From positions 62,001 to 126,000 of the forward strand of contig NZ_JBHTMP010000016.1 in assembly GCF_042679305.1 (NCBI RefSeq): DNA of 64,000 nucleotides, in the 5' to 3' direction. Under the pieces are notes generated by a model that was not told the DNA's origin, ran no database searches, and worked only from the letters and a program-made list of their open reading frames with translations. This DNA is from Micromonospora_H sonneratiae. Its GTDB lineage: Bacteria > Actinomycetota > Actinomycetes > Mycobacteriales > Micromonosporaceae. Positions within the stretch are counted from its first letter, which is position 1, and each line of letters opens with the position of its first letter. Both the position numbers and the translations under genes were made by a program. Shown here one piece after another: positions 8,498 through 17,024 of this stretch.

Positions 8498-9288
8498 GCG
8501 GAATCCACGACGTGGTCATGGCCCGGCCTGTCCCGCGTCGGCTCGGGCGGCAGGCCTGGGCACAGATGGTCCTGACCGAAGCCAGGCTCACCTGGCGCGA
8601 CACGGCCGGACTGGTCGTACCGTTCGGGCTGCCCGTCCTGATCATGGTGATGAACGGGATCGGCTCGGACCGTCGCGGGATGCCGGAGTTCGGTGGGCTG
8701 TCGGCGCTGGACGCCTACGTCGTACCGCTGGTCCTGGTGCTGGTCGTGGCGATGCTGGGCATGGTCAACATGCCTTCGTTCCTGGCGGCGTACCGGACCT
8801 ACGGGGTGCTGCGGCGGCTGGCGGTCACTCCGGCCCGGCCGTGGATGGTCCTCGCCGCCCAGGTGGTGGTCAGCCTCGTGCAGGCCGTGGTGGGCATCGC
8901 CATCTCGCTGGTGGTGGCGAAACTCGTCTTCGACGTCGCGCCGCCCCGCAACCTGGCCGGTGCCCTCGCCGCGCTGGCCCTCACCGCTGCCACGATGTAC
9001 GCGATCGGCATGCTGATCGCGGCGGTCGCACCGAGCCCCAACTCGGCGGTTGCCATCGGCCTTACCGCGTTCTTCGCCACCATGGCCCTCGGTGGTGGGT
9101 TCGGCCCCCGGCAGAACCTGCCCGACTGGCTCTCCACCATCGGAGGCCACCTGCCCTTCGGCGCTGCGTTGGACATCCTCAGCGCCTGCTGGGCCGGTCT
9201 CGGGGTGGAGGGCACCCAGCTTGCCGCCCTGATCGGAACCGTGCTGCTGGCGAATGTCGCAGCCGCCAGGTTCTTCCGCTGGCAGTAG
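8494..9288 (+). CDS. ABC-2 type transporter permease (DrrB-like)
   Basis: A 264-residue protein with six hydrophobic helices, typical of ABC2_membrane exporters. The ATG at 8494 overlaps the ATPase stop (ATGA). A second ATG at 8518 is possible. The conserved-looking loop YGVLRRLAVTPARPWMVLAAQ between the second and third helices matches the coupling helix of DrrB-type permeases. With the upstream ATPase it should form a homodimeric-pair exporter for an antibiotic or lipid. Confidence 0.9.
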   Translation: MSGIHDVVMARPVPRRLGRQAWAQMVLTEARLTWRDTAGLVVPFGLPVLIMVMNGIGSDRRGMPEFGGLSALDAYVVPLVLVLVVAMLGMVNMPSFLAAYRTYGVLRRLAVTPARPWMVLAAQVVVSLVQAVVGIAISLVVAKLVFDVAPPRNLAGALAALALTAATMYAIGMLIAAVAPSPNSAVAIGLTAFFATMALGGGFGPRQNLPDWLSTIGGHLPFGAALDILSACWAGLGVEGTQLAALIGTVLLANVAAARFFRWQ

Positions 9289-9299
9289 CGTCCTTCGCT

Positions 9300-9326
9300 G
9301 GCACCAACGCGGGGAACCCACGGTGC
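9300..9326. terminator. Weak hairpin between convergent genes
   Basis: CACCaaCGcGGG faces CCCaCGGTG with a three-base loop, just after the permease stop and just before the convergent HTH gene ends at 9334. There is no T-tract, as is usual in actinomycetes, so confidence is modest. Confidence 0.4.
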
Positions 9327-9333
9327 TCCGGCG

Positions 9334-9777
9334 CTAGCCGTCCCCGACGCCTGACTGGGTGCGCCCGGTCAGGCGTTCGTGGCGCTGTCGGGCTGCCTGC
9401 GCGGTTCCGAGGCCGAGTCCGAACGCGATCGCCTGCCAGGTGAGTCCGCGACTGCGGGCCAGGTTGAGCAGCCCGGCCTCCAGTGCGTCGAGTTCGGCCC
9501 GTACGTGGGGGATCAGGGTCAGTGCGGCGGTCAGGTCCGCCTCGTCCAGCGGGGCCTCGTCGGGCTCGGGCAGGGCCGACCCGGCCGCCAGCGAAGTGAC
9601 CAGGCTGACCGCCTCGTACGGGTCGAGGACGGTCGCGTGGCTCCAGCGTCGGCGCTGGCTCTCGGTCGTGCCGTGCCGTTCGGTGATGCGGTGGAGTGCG
9701 GCGTAGGTGCGGTGGGCCCGGGCGCGGCTGGCATCCGGTGGAGTGAAGGCGTCGTCCATCTGCTGAGCGTCGGTCAT
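9334..9777 (-). CDS. Small HTH DNA-binding-like protein of unknown role
   Basis: A 147-residue acidic protein when started at the ATG at 9777; a longer frame to 9813 would run into the upstream repeats. The C-terminal third reads LARSRGLTWQAIAFGLGLGTAQAARQRHERL, which looks like a sigma-4/HTH-like helix pair found in many actinobacterial small DNA-binding proteins. The N-terminal half is helical with no motif I recognise. Upstream lies a perfect 8-bp inverted repeat. A self-regulated DNA-binding protein is the likely reading, not proven. Confidence 0.65.
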   Translation of the reverse strand: MTDAQQMDDAFTPPDASRARAHRTYAALHRITERHGTTESQRRRWSHATVLDPYEAVSLVTSLAAGSALPEPDEAPLDEADLTAALTLIPHVRAELDALEAGLLNLARSRGLTWQAIAFGLGLGTAQAARQRHERLTGRTQSGVGDG

Positions 9778-9796
9778 GACGCCAGCGAACCACGTC

Positions 9797-9837
9797 AAAC
9801 GATCCGTTGTCAACTAACCGTTGCAAACAGATCGTTT
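9797..9837. promoter_or_regulatory. Inverted repeat with internal direct repeats upstream of the HTH gene
   Basis: AAACGATC (9797-9804) is mirrored exactly by GATCGTTT (9830-9837). Between the arms CCGTTG occurs twice and a TTGACA hexamer lies on the minus strand (9808-9813). The block sits 20-60 bases upstream of the gene at 9777. It is a good candidate for an operator/promoter of that gene, although no clear -10 box follows the TTGACA. Confidence 0.5.
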
Positions 9838-9879
9838 AAAAATGCTGTGAAGATCGTTGATCTACCAGCTGCTCACCGG

Positions 9880-10863
9880 TCAGCCGTGTCGGGCGAACGC
9901 CTCGGCTACCGTGTCCCGCCCGGCACCGGTCGCGATCAGCAGGCGAAGCAGGACCCGTGCCTTGTACGGATCGAGCAGCCCGCCGTCGACCAGCCCACGC
10001 CGCAGCAGGTCGGTCTCGGAACCGATCGCGCCGTAGGTGTGCCGTAGCACCGAGCCGCTGCCGGTGCGGGAGGTCAACACCACCGGAATGCGTTCGGCGA
10101 GCGTACCGAGCACCGGGGCGAGTGCGGACGGCACATGTCCGACCCCGTAGCCGGCGACGACGAGGCCGTGATGTGTCTCCGTGAGCCCGTCGAGCAGTAG
10201 GCCGTCGTCGTCGAGCGTCAAGGGGTAGAGCGCCACCCGGGTGGCGTCGAGTGATGCCGTTTCCGCTGGCAGCGGCAGCGGTTCCCGGCGGGCCGGCCGG
10301 GTCAGCACGCGTACCCGCTCCTCGATGACATGACCGATCGGGCCGACGTTCGGTGACGCGAAGGTCGCCGTACTCGTGCTGTGGGTCTTGCGTACCCAAC
10401 GGGCGGCGTGGACCTCGTCGTTGAAGACGACCAGTGTCCCGAGGTCCCGGGCCGCCGACGACGCGGCGACGCGTACCGCTGCCAGCAGGTTCGCCGGACC
10501 GTCCGCACCGGCCAGCGTCGGATTGCGCATCGCCCCGGTGAAGACCAGTGGTTCCGCGTGCGGCCACACCAGGTCGGCGAGGAACGCGGTCTCCTCCAGC
10601 GTGTCGGTGCCCTGGGTGACGACGACGCCGGCAGCACCGTCGGTCACCGCCGTCGAGGCGGCGACGACCACGTCGAGCACCTGCCGGAAGGTCAGGTTCG
10701 CACTGGGTACGGCATGCGCGTCCCGTACGTCGAGTGGCACACCGAGGTCGGCGAGCCCGGGTACGGCGGTGGTGAGTTCGGCACCGGTCAACCGGCTGAC
10801 CACGCCACCACTGCTGCCGGTCATCGCGATCGTGCCGCCGAGGGTGAACAGCGCGACGCCCAC
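9880..10863 (-). CDS. L-asparaginase (bacterial type I/II)
   Basis: A 327-residue protein, normal length for the family. The first signature FTLGGTIAMT places the nucleophilic threonine at Thr11. The second, VVVTQGTDTLEETAFLADL, supplies the Thr-Asp pair, and FTGAMRNP follows. It hydrolyses asparagine to aspartate and ammonia. No signal peptide is seen, so it is cytoplasmic. It lies 140 bases downstream of an Lrp-family regulator gene on the same strand and may be read through from it. Confidence 0.92.
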   Translation of the reverse strand: MGVALFTLGGTIAMTGSSGGVVSRLTGAELTTAVPGLADLGVPLDVRDAHAVPSANLTFRQVLDVVVAASTAVTDGAAGVVVTQGTDTLEETAFLADLVWPHAEPLVFTGAMRNPTLAGADGPANLLAAVRVAASSAARDLGTLVVFNDEVHAARWVRKTHSTSTATFASPNVGPIGHVIEERVRVLTRPARREPLPLPAETASLDATRVALYPLTLDDDGLLLDGLTETHHGLVVAGYGVGHVPSALAPVLGTLAERIPVVLTSRTGSGSVLRHTYGAIGSETDLLRRGLVDGGLLDPYKARVLLRLLIATGAGRDTVAEAFARHG

Positions 10864-10948
10864 TCGTTGAGCCCTTCGCTAGGGCGGCCATCGTCGATCG
10901 ACCGCCGGACGCCGTCACCGTACGGCAAGCGGTGCTCCGGCCCGCAGC

Positions 10949-11010
10949 CACGTCGGCTCGGCCCATGTCCACGTCGGCTCGGCCCATGTCCGCGTCGGCC
11001 CGGTCAGGTG
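10949..11010. repeat. 21-bp tandem repeat between lrp-like and asparaginase genes
   Basis: Two identical 21-bp units, 10949-10969 and 10970-10990, containing CACGTCGGCTCGGCCCATG, are followed by a degenerate third copy from 10991. The array begins just after the stop of the Lrp-family gene and fills much of the gap to the asparaginase gene. Read on the minus strand in one frame it would encode a seven-residue repeat, but no gene uses that frame. Confidence 0.7.
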
Positions 11011-11534
11011 CGGCGGCCACCCCGGTGGGCGGGGCCGGGCAGGATCCCTCGACCGGCCAGCACCTCGAACACGAGATGGGTCTCGGCCTGACGTACGGCA
11101 GGGTGCACGGTGATGTGTTCCAGGACGAGGTCGCGTAGTGCCTCGGGCGACTCGACGGCGACGTGCACCAGATAGTCGTCCGCCCCGGCGACGTGGAACG
11201 CGGTGAGGACCCCGGGAATGTCGGTGAGCGTGGCGTGGAAGCTGCGTACGTGGTCACGGTTGTGACTGCCGAGCCTGACCTTGATCACCGCTTGCAGCGG
11301 ATAGCCGAGGGCGGTCAGGTTGAGCTGTGCGTGGAAGCCGGAGATGACGTTGCTGTCGCGCAGTGCCCGTACCCGGTGGATGCAGGTCGACTCGGCCACT
11401 CCCACCCGGGCGGCCAGCGCGGCGTTGGTGAGCCGGCCGTCGGCGGCCAGTTCGGTGAGGATGGACAGGTCGGTGCCGTCCAGGGCAGTCGTACGGCCCG
11501 GTTGTGGATTCCTCGGTCCGGCCGCTCGTGCCAT
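11004..11534 (-). CDS. Lrp/AsnC family transcriptional regulator
   Basis: A 176-residue protein. The ATG at 11534 is chosen because GGAGG lies eight bases upstream; another ATG at 11549 is possible. The N-terminal HTH reads LDGTDLSILTELAADGRLTN then LAARVGVAESTCIHRVRAL. The RAM ligand-binding domain follows (VIKVRLGSHNRDHVRSF, then VAGADDYLVHVAVES). It is divergent from the PLP lyase gene at 11631 with 96 bases between, the arrangement seen for mdeR/mdeA of Pseudomonas putida, so it probably activates that gene in response to an amino acid. Confidence 0.92.
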   Translation of the reverse strand: MARAAGPRNPQPGRTTALDGTDLSILTELAADGRLTNAALAARVGVAESTCIHRVRALRDSNVISGFHAQLNLTALGYPLQAVIKVRLGSHNRDHVRSFHATLTDIPGVLTAFHVAGADDYLVHVAVESPEALRDLVLEHITVHPAVRQAETHLVFEVLAGRGILPGPAHRGGRRT

Positions 11535-11630
11535 CGGTCCCGCCTCCATGATCTTTCCCGGTCTGTCGTCTGGGCCGAGGATTCCTCGCCGGTCATTGCC
11601 TGCGATTGTGGTCCCTTGCACCATCATCGC

Positions 11631-12803
11631 GTGGGTAGTGAAAATCTCTCATTCGACTCGCTGGCCGTGCATGCCGGCCGGGCAGACCTGTCCGAGCTGG
11701 GCGTCCACGCCCCGCCGCTGGACCTTTCCTCGACCAGCCCACTGCCCGACATCGAACTGGGCGGCGACTCCTACGAGGCGATGGCCTGCGGTGGCCACCC
11801 GGTCGACGGGGGAGGATTCGTCTACGCCCGCCTCTGGAACCCGACCGTCGCCCGGTTCGAGTCGGCCCTGGCCCAGCTCGAGGGCACCGAGGAGGCGGTG
11901 GCCTTCTCCTCCGGTATGGCGGCGATGACCGCCACCGTACTGGCGGCCAGGGCGGAGACCGGTGGGAACCACATCGTCGCGGTCCGCCCGCTCTACGGCG
12001 GAACCGACCATCTGCTGGCCTCCGGACTGCTCGGTGCCGAGGTCACCTTCTGTCCGGCCGGGGAGATCGCGACGGCCGTACGCCCCGACACCTGCCTGGT
12101 GATCCTGGAGACCCCGGCGAACCCCACCCTCGACCTGGTCGACATCGGTGCGGTCGTCGAGGCTGCGGCCGGTCGACCGGTCCTGGTGGACAACACGTTC
12201 GCCACCCCGGTGCTACAGAACCCGGCAGCGCACGGGGCCAGCCTGGTGCTGCACAGCGCGACCAAGTACCTCGGCGGGCACGGCGACGTGGTCGGTGGAG
12301 TCGTGGCCGGCAACGCGACCTGGGCGGCGGCGCTGCGTCGGGTCCGGTCCGTGACCGGGGCACTCATGCACCCGTTGGCCGGCTACCTGCTGCACCGGGG
12401 CCTGACCACGCTGCCCGTCCGGGTACGGGCACAGCAGGCCACCGCCCAGCAGCTCGCGGCGTGGCTGGGTACGCATCCCGCCGTACGCCGGGTCTTCTAT
12501 CCGGGTGCGCCCGACGGCGACCCGGCCGGCCTGGTCGGCCGGCAGTTGCGCGGCTGCGGCGCGATGCTGGCCATCCAGCTTGCCGGCGGTTACCAGCAGG
12601 CCGTACGGGTCACCAACGGCGTCCGCCTGTTCACCCATGCGGTGTCCCTGGGCGGGGTCGACTCACTGATCCAGCACCCGGCGGCGCTGACCCATCGTCC
12701 GGTCGCCGAATCGGCTCGGCCGGGTGCCGACATCGTCCGGCTCTCCATCGGCCTGGAGGACGTCAACGACCTCCGATCCGACCTCGCCCAGGCCCTCGCC
12801 TGA
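11631..12803 (+). CDS. Cys/Met-metabolism PLP-dependent lyase (cystathionine gamma-lyase / methionine gamma-lyase family)
   Basis: About 390 residues from the GTG at 11631. The long open frame upstream runs antisense through the Lrp gene and is not used. Family features: YARLWNPTVARFE for cofactor phosphate contact, FSSGMAAMTA, LVDNTFATP and the Schiff-base lysine in SATKYLGGHGDV. The C-terminal part has the substrate-carboxylate motif region SLGGVDSLIQHPA. It catalyses beta- or gamma-elimination on sulfur amino acids, in the cytoplasm. The divergent Lrp regulator favours a catabolic role such as methionine gamma-lyase. The start is uncertain by a few codons because no clear ribosome binding site is visible. 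Confidence 0.88.
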   Translation: MGSENLSFDSLAVHAGRADLSELGVHAPPLDLSSTSPLPDIELGGDSYEAMACGGHPVDGGGFVYARLWNPTVARFESALAQLEGTEEAVAFSSGMAAMTATVLAARAETGGNHIVAVRPLYGGTDHLLASGLLGAEVTFCPAGEIATAVRPDTCLVILETPANPTLDLVDIGAVVEAAAGRPVLVDNTFATPVLQNPAAHGASLVLHSATKYLGGHGDVVGGVVAGNATWAAALRRVRSVTGALMHPLAGYLLHRGLTTLPVRVRAQQATAQQLAAWLGTHPAVRRVFYPGAPDGDPAGLVGRQLRGCGAMLAIQLAGGYQQAVRVTNGVRLFTHAVSLGGVDSLIQHPAALTHRPVAESARPGADIVRLSIGLEDVNDLRSDLAQALA

Positions 12804-12824
12804 CCGACCCCCACCCCTTTTCGG

Positions 12825-12885
12825 GTTGATCATGAAGTTGTTGTCTCCTACACGGCGTGTCGCGGACAACAACTTCATGATCAAC
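12825..12885. terminator. Perfect 21-bp hairpin, probable bidirectional terminator
   Basis: Arms at 12825-12845 and 12865-12885 are perfectly complementary over 21 bp. The 19-base loop contains a nested ACACG/CGTGT stem. It separates the converging PLP lyase gene and the CopD/CtaG gene. The core GATCATGAAGTTGTTG is a repeat I associate with Micromonosporaceae intergenic hairpins; this is from memory. Confidence 0.85.
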
Positions 12886-12932
12886 GGGGGAGAAGAGGGC
12901 GGGGGAGAAGAGGGCGGGGGAGAGAGAAGGGG
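12885..12932. repeat. 15-bp GA-rich tandem repeat next to hairpin
   Basis: The unit CGGGGGAGAAGAGGG occurs twice in tandem after the hairpin and then degenerates into further G-rich sequence that runs up to the stop of the CopD/CtaG gene at 12943. It is strand-asymmetric (purine on plus). No function can be read from it. Confidence 0.6.
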
Positions 12933-12942
12933 GTGGAGGGGG

Positions 12943-14985
12943 TCAGTGGGGGGTGTCCTCGCGCTGGGCTGCTGCGTCGCGTTGGGCCAGCCGGGCCAGC
13001 ATGGCGTTGTACGCGGCCAGCGCATCGTCCTCCCGCCCCTCGGCGGCGGCCCGGTCGGCGGCCCGGTCTAGGCGGCGCTGCTCGCGTTGGTCCGCGCGGA
13101 ACCACTGGATGAACAGCGCACCGACCACGAACAGGGTGGGAATCTCGCCGAAGGACCAGGCGATACCGCCAGCGGTGTGCTGGTCGTCCAGCGGGCTGCT
13201 GCCCCAGGTACGAGGAAGCGCGTTGAACCATTCGGCGGCCATCAGCGAACTGGCCTGCATGATGGCGACGCCGAGGAAGGCGTGCAGGACCATGGACACC
13301 AGCACCAGGATCATGCGTAGCGGTGCCGCCGGACGCTGCCGGGGGGACGGGTCGACCCCGATGACGACCCAGAAGAACAGGTAACCGGCCCCGAGGAAGT
13401 GCAGCATCATCGCCAGGTGGGCCGCGTGCGAGCGTAGCGCGAACTCGTACAGGCCGGTGAAGTACATCATGTACATGCTGGTGACGTAGAAGACCAGCGC
13501 GACGACGGGGTGCGACACGAACGCGGAGATCCGCAGCCCCAGCGCTCCCTGCAACCATTCGCGGGGGCCGGGCCAGGCCGGGTCCTTGGCCTTGGGCAGC
13601 GCCCGCAGGGCCAGCGTGATCGGGCCGGCGAGGGCCAGCAGGATGGGCGCCAGCATGGCCAGCAGGAGGTGCTGCACCATGTGCACCGAGAACAGCACCG
13701 GTCCGTAGCGGGCCAACCCGCTGGAGGTCGCCGCGACGACGATCGCGCAGCCGCCGAGGAAGGCGAAGGTACGGGCCGCCGGCCAACGGTCCCCGCGCCG
13801 GTGCAGCCGCCACACCCCGGCGAGGTAGAGGCCGGCGGCGACCAGCGCACCGGTCAGGAACAGCGGCTCGGGCAGCCAGTTGGTCAGCAGTCCGCCGACG
13901 GTCATCGGTGGCGGCATCGGGAACCCGAGCAACGCCGTGGCGACGTCCTCCTCCAGGAGTTCACCGGTCGGCGTGGGCGTACGGGCCAGCGCGACCGCCG
14001 AGCCGATGGCGAGGCCGAACAGCGTGATCTCCACGGCGGTGACCCGGGCGAAGGTGCGCCGCTCGCCGCGCCGCAACGCGGGTAGCGCGCTGCGCCGCTG
14101 CCACCAGCCGACGCCGGCCAGTGCGACCAGCAGACCCGTCTTGACCAGGACGAGCTGCCCGTACCGGCTGCTGAACAGGTCGGCGGGGGTGGACAGCCGG
14201 GAGAAGGCCGACAGCACGCCGGATCCGGCGACCGCCACCAGGCAGGCGGTGGCCAGCAGCGAGAAGCGGCGTACGGCGGTGGCCAGGTGCGGGCTGCCGG
14301 CGCGGCCGGCCAACGCCAGGGCCAGCAGCCCACCGGCCCACAGGGTCACCGGTACGACGTGCAGCAGCAGCCCGGAGACGGCCAGTTGGTGGTTGCCGGA
14401 CCCGGCGGCGTGACCGGTGAAGATCGGCGGTACGACGGCGAACAGCGCCAGACCCAGCGCGATGGTGGCCCCGAGTGGTCGCAGACTGATCCGGCAGGTC
14501 ACGAAGACGGCTGCGGCGGCCAGGGCGGACAGCGACAGGGCCTGACCGAGGTTGACCGAGGTCGCGAAGTTGAACAGCGTCTTTGCGGTGACCACCTCTC
14601 CGGCCGGTTGTCCGAGCAGGTCGGAGAGGGTGTAACCGAGCGCGAGGACGGCGCACAGGCACCAGGCGAGCGCGGTCCAACCGGCGGTCCGCAGCCGTCG
14701 GTAACCGATCGCCGACAGCCCGGCCCCGTCCCTGGGGGAGAGCAGGATCGTCGCCAGCAGCAGGCCGATGGTGGCCACGGCGAAGACCTGGGTGCCCAGT
14801 CGGGCCGCCGGCAACGCCCAGGCGGTCACCACACCCGGGTCGGGCAGGCCGGGTATGGCCTCCCGACGGACACCGCCGCCGTACCAGAGCAGCGCCGTCG
14901 CGGCGACGGCTGCGGCGGCCAGGCCGCCGATCGCGTACGGCCATGGCCGGTCGAGCCCGGTCGTCCGGGCGGTCGGTCGGGTCAT
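12943..14985 (-). CDS. CopD-CtaG fusion: copper-resistance/cytochrome oxidase assembly membrane protein
   Basis: About 680 residues from the ATG at 14985, which overlaps the CopC stop (ATGA). The N-terminal half (about 1-340) is a CopD-type eight-helix membrane domain (SDLLGQPAGEVVTAKTLFNF; a FTGHAAGSGNHQLAV loop with two His). The C-terminal half (about 350-620) is a CtaG_Caa3 domain with HMVQHLLLAMLAPILLALAG and HPVVALVFYVTSMYMMYF, whose His and Met residues could pass copper through the membrane. The end is a charged cytoplasmic tail. Such fusions import copper or deliver it to cuproenzymes. It is last in the copper operon. Confidence 0.9.
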   Translation of the reverse strand: MTRPTARTTGLDRPWPYAIGGLAAAAVAATALLWYGGGVRREAIPGLPDPGVVTAWALPAARLGTQVFAVATIGLLLATILLSPRDGAGLSAIGYRRLRTAGWTALAWCLCAVLALGYTLSDLLGQPAGEVVTAKTLFNFATSVNLGQALSLSALAAAAVFVTCRISLRPLGATIALGLALFAVVPPIFTGHAAGSGNHQLAVSGLLLHVVPVTLWAGGLLALALAGRAGSPHLATAVRRFSLLATACLVAVAGSGVLSAFSRLSTPADLFSSRYGQLVLVKTGLLVALAGVGWWQRRSALPALRRGERRTFARVTAVEITLFGLAIGSAVALARTPTPTGELLEEDVATALLGFPMPPPMTVGGLLTNWLPEPLFLTGALVAAGLYLAGVWRLHRRGDRWPAARTFAFLGGCAIVVAATSSGLARYGPVLFSVHMVQHLLLAMLAPILLALAGPITLALRALPKAKDPAWPGPREWLQGALGLRISAFVSHPVVALVFYVTSMYMMYFTGLYEFALRSHAAHLAMMLHFLGAGYLFFWVVIGVDPSPRQRPAAPLRMILVLVSMVLHAFLGVAIMQASSLMAAEWFNALPRTWGSSPLDDQHTAGGIAWSFGEIPTLFVVGALFIQWFRADQREQRRLDRAADRAAAEGREDDALAAYNAMLARLAQRDAAAQREDTPH

Positions 14986-15617
14986 CGGCGTACGGCGCGT
15001 CGACGCCACACCAGGTAGCCGGCACCGGCCAGCACGATCAGGGACAGCGTGACCGTGGCGATGACCCAGCCGGCGGCTCCACTGTCGGGGTCGGCGGTGG
15101 CGGAGTCGGCGTCGACCGCCGCGTTCACGCTCGGTGCCGCCCCGCTCGGCGCGTTCGACGCGCCGGGCGGTGTCGCATCGGCCGACGGTGTTGCGGGAGC
15201 CGAGGGCGTGCCGGCCGCCGTCGCTGCCGAGACGGTGAACGGGTACGAGCCCTGCACCGGGTGACCGTCGGCGGAGACCACCCGGTAGGCGACGGTGTAG
15301 GTGCCGTTGGCCAGCGGTTGGGTGAAGGTCACGGTGCCCCGGGTGCCGGAGACCACCGGTTCACCGGTGGGTACGGGTTGCCGGGCCGCGTCCGTGATCA
15401 CGATCTTGGTGTAGGTGGGGTTCAACGGCTCCACGAAGTCGAGCATCACCTGGGTCGGCGGTGCGGTGAGCGTGGCGTCCCGTTCGGGGTTCGCGGCGCG
15501 GAGCTGGTTGTGCGCGAAGGCCGGGCGGGCGGGGATCAGCGCGACGAGGACGGCGACGAGTACGGCACCGGCCGCTCGGAAGATCCGCACAGCGGGTGAC
15601 AGCGGTACGGCGTGCAT
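14982..15617 (-). CDS. CopC-domain copper-binding protein, membrane-anchored
   Basis: 211 residues from the ATG at 15617. The signal peptide ends in ARPAFA, leaving mature N-terminal His (HNQLRAANPERDATL), the histidine that binds Cu(II) in CopC proteins. The CopC beta-sandwich follows (VMLDFVEPLNPTYTKIVI, then GTYTVAYRVVSADGHPVQG with the second ligand Asp-x-His). A linker rich in Ala, Ser and Pro leads to a C-terminal membrane helix and RRR stop-transfer. It would hold extracytoplasmic copper beside CopD, whose gene overlaps by four bases. Confidence 0.92.
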   Translation of the reverse strand: MHAVPLSPAVRIFRAAGAVLVAVLVALIPARPAFAHNQLRAANPERDATLTAPPTQVMLDFVEPLNPTYTKIVITDAARQPVPTGEPVVSGTRGTVTFTQPLANGTYTVAYRVVSADGHPVQGSYPFTVSAATAAGTPSAPATPSADATPPGASNAPSGAAPSVNAAVDADSATADPDSGAAGWVIATVTLSLIVLAGAGYLVWRRRAVRR

Positions 15618-15721
15618 TCGGACATGGCTCCGTAATCGGTTACTGGCTTGGTTGGGTAGTCGCTGTTCGGGGCGGTCGGGTTCCCGCCGGGCAGAGAGTG
15701 GTTCGGCTGGTCGGGACCACT

Positions 15722-17011
15722 TCATTCCAGCAGTTGTTGTCCGACCCATCCGCCGGGGGCACATCCGGGTGGGATGGCGAACACTGCCGACCCGATCGGG
15801 GTGGTCCACTCGTTGAGCAGGTCCCGTTCAGCCAACCGGCGCTGGACCGGTAGGAACTGACGGTCGATGTCGGCCTGGTACGACGCGAAGATCAGTCCGC
15901 TGTCCGGGTGCCCGTCGGCGTTCGGCACCCCGTCGTAGTTGTACGGCCGACGCATGATCATCAGCCGTTCGTCGGCGACGTGGGCGCGGGCGACGTGGGA
16001 GAACTCGGGGATGACGGTGAAGCCGAGTTCGTCGGTCGCGGTGAAGTCCGGCGGGTCGTGCTCGGCCTGACCGGTGAGCGGTGCACCCGTGTCGAGCCGC
16101 CGACCGAGGGCCATTTCCTTGTCGGTACGGCCGAGCAGGTCCCAGGTCTCCAGCTCGGTACGGATCCGGCGGATCACCAGGGTGGTGCCGTCCCGCTGCC
16201 AGGCGGGTCCGTCGGACACCCAGACCGCCTGCTCGAAAGCGGCGGTGCCGGGCTGCGGGTTGGTGGTGCCGTCCAACTGGCCGAGAAGGTTGTGCTGGGT
16301 GTGCGCCTCGTCCTGTACGCCCCGGCTGCGCCGGAAGCCGAGTTGCGTCCAGCGGACGGCACCGAACGGGCGGGCATCCTTGATCAGCATCCGCTGCGCG
16401 TGTGCCACCGTGACCGGATCGTCCGCGCAGATCTGGATCAGCAGGTCGCCGCCGGACCAGCGCGGCTCCAACCGGTCGATGGCGAACGGTGGCAGGTCGG
16501 CCACCGAGGGCGGTCGGCGGTCGTCGAGCCCGGCTGCCCGGTAGAAACCGGGCCCGAAGCCGAAGGTGACGGTGAGCCGGGCGGGCAGCAATGCCAGTTC
16601 GCGTTCGGTGTCGGCCAGCGCCGGCTGCCCCTGGGTCAGCCGGGCAGCGTCGTCGGTGAGTAGCCGCATCAGCCGGCCCAACGCCGCCCGGTCCACCCCC
16701 CGGTGCAGGGTGAACGCGACGAAGGAGGCGTGCGCCTGCGGATAGGTGGCGACACCGGCCTGCCGGGGGCCGTGGAACGGCTCGGTTCCCGTACCGATGG
16801 AGAGGTCAGCGACCGGCGTCGGAGCCGCCGCCGGCCGGTCCCGGTCGGTGACGGCGGCGACCGCGCCGCCGCCGAGGAGGGCACCTCCGGCGACGGCTCC
16901 GCTGGTGAGCAGGTGACGTCGGCTCAGCCGCCGCCGGTTCGCGGGCTGCTCGGTCATGCTGGGTTGCTCGGTCATGCTGGGTTGCTCAGTCATGCTGGGT
17001 TGCTCGGTCAT
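15722..17011 (-). CDS. Tat-exported DyP-type haem peroxidase
   Basis: Up to 429 residues. The N-terminus is built of four MTEQPS units, so four in-phase ATGs (17011, 16993, 16975, 16957) could start it. A twin-arginine signal follows (RRRLSRRHLLTSG and a small-residue h-region). The peroxidase fold shows GFGPGFYRAAG, LDGTTNPQPG, a distal RRIRTELETW, proximal-haem HVARAH and GLIFASYQADIDRQFLPVQ. It sits 13 bases after the PCu(A)C gene and before CopC, not beside efeUO iron-uptake genes. This resembles Streptomyces DtpA, a DyP peroxidase co-transcribed with copper chaperones. Confidence 0.92.
   Translation of the reverse strand: MTEQPSMTEQPSMTEQPSMTEQPANRRRLSRRHLLTSGAVAGGALLGGGAVAAVTDRDRPAAAPTPVADLSIGTGTEPFHGPRQAGVATYPQAHASFVAFTLHRGVDRAALGRLMRLLTDDAARLTQGQPALADTERELALLPARLTVTFGFGPGFYRAAGLDDRRPPSVADLPPFAIDRLEPRWSGGDLLIQICADDPVTVAHAQRMLIKDARPFGAVRWTQLGFRRSRGVQDEAHTQHNLLGQLDGTTNPQPGTAAFEQAVWVSDGPAWQRDGTTLVIRRIRTELETWDLLGRTDKEMALGRRLDTGAPLTGQAEHDPPDFTATDELGFTVIPEFSHVARAHVADERLMIMRRPYNYDGVPNADGHPDSGLIFASYQADIDRQFLPVQRRLAERDLLNEWTTPIGSAVFAIPPGCAPGGWVGQQLLE
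16957..17011. repeat. 18-bp x 4 in-frame minisatellite at the DyP peroxidase start
   Basis: The 18-bp unit, on the minus strand ATGACCGAGCAACCCAGC, is present four times with one substitution (16993 copy) and a diverged last copy. Each unit supplies a fresh ATG. Gain or loss of copies would keep the frame and only alter the number of starts ahead of the Tat signal. Confidence 0.9.
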
Positions 17012-17024
17012 GCTGGCTGTTCCG

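Noticed and set aside
11163..11630. A long N-terminal extension of the PLP lyase
   Set aside because: It is antisense to the Lrp-family gene and has no similarity to the lyase family; the family N-terminus begins near 11631.
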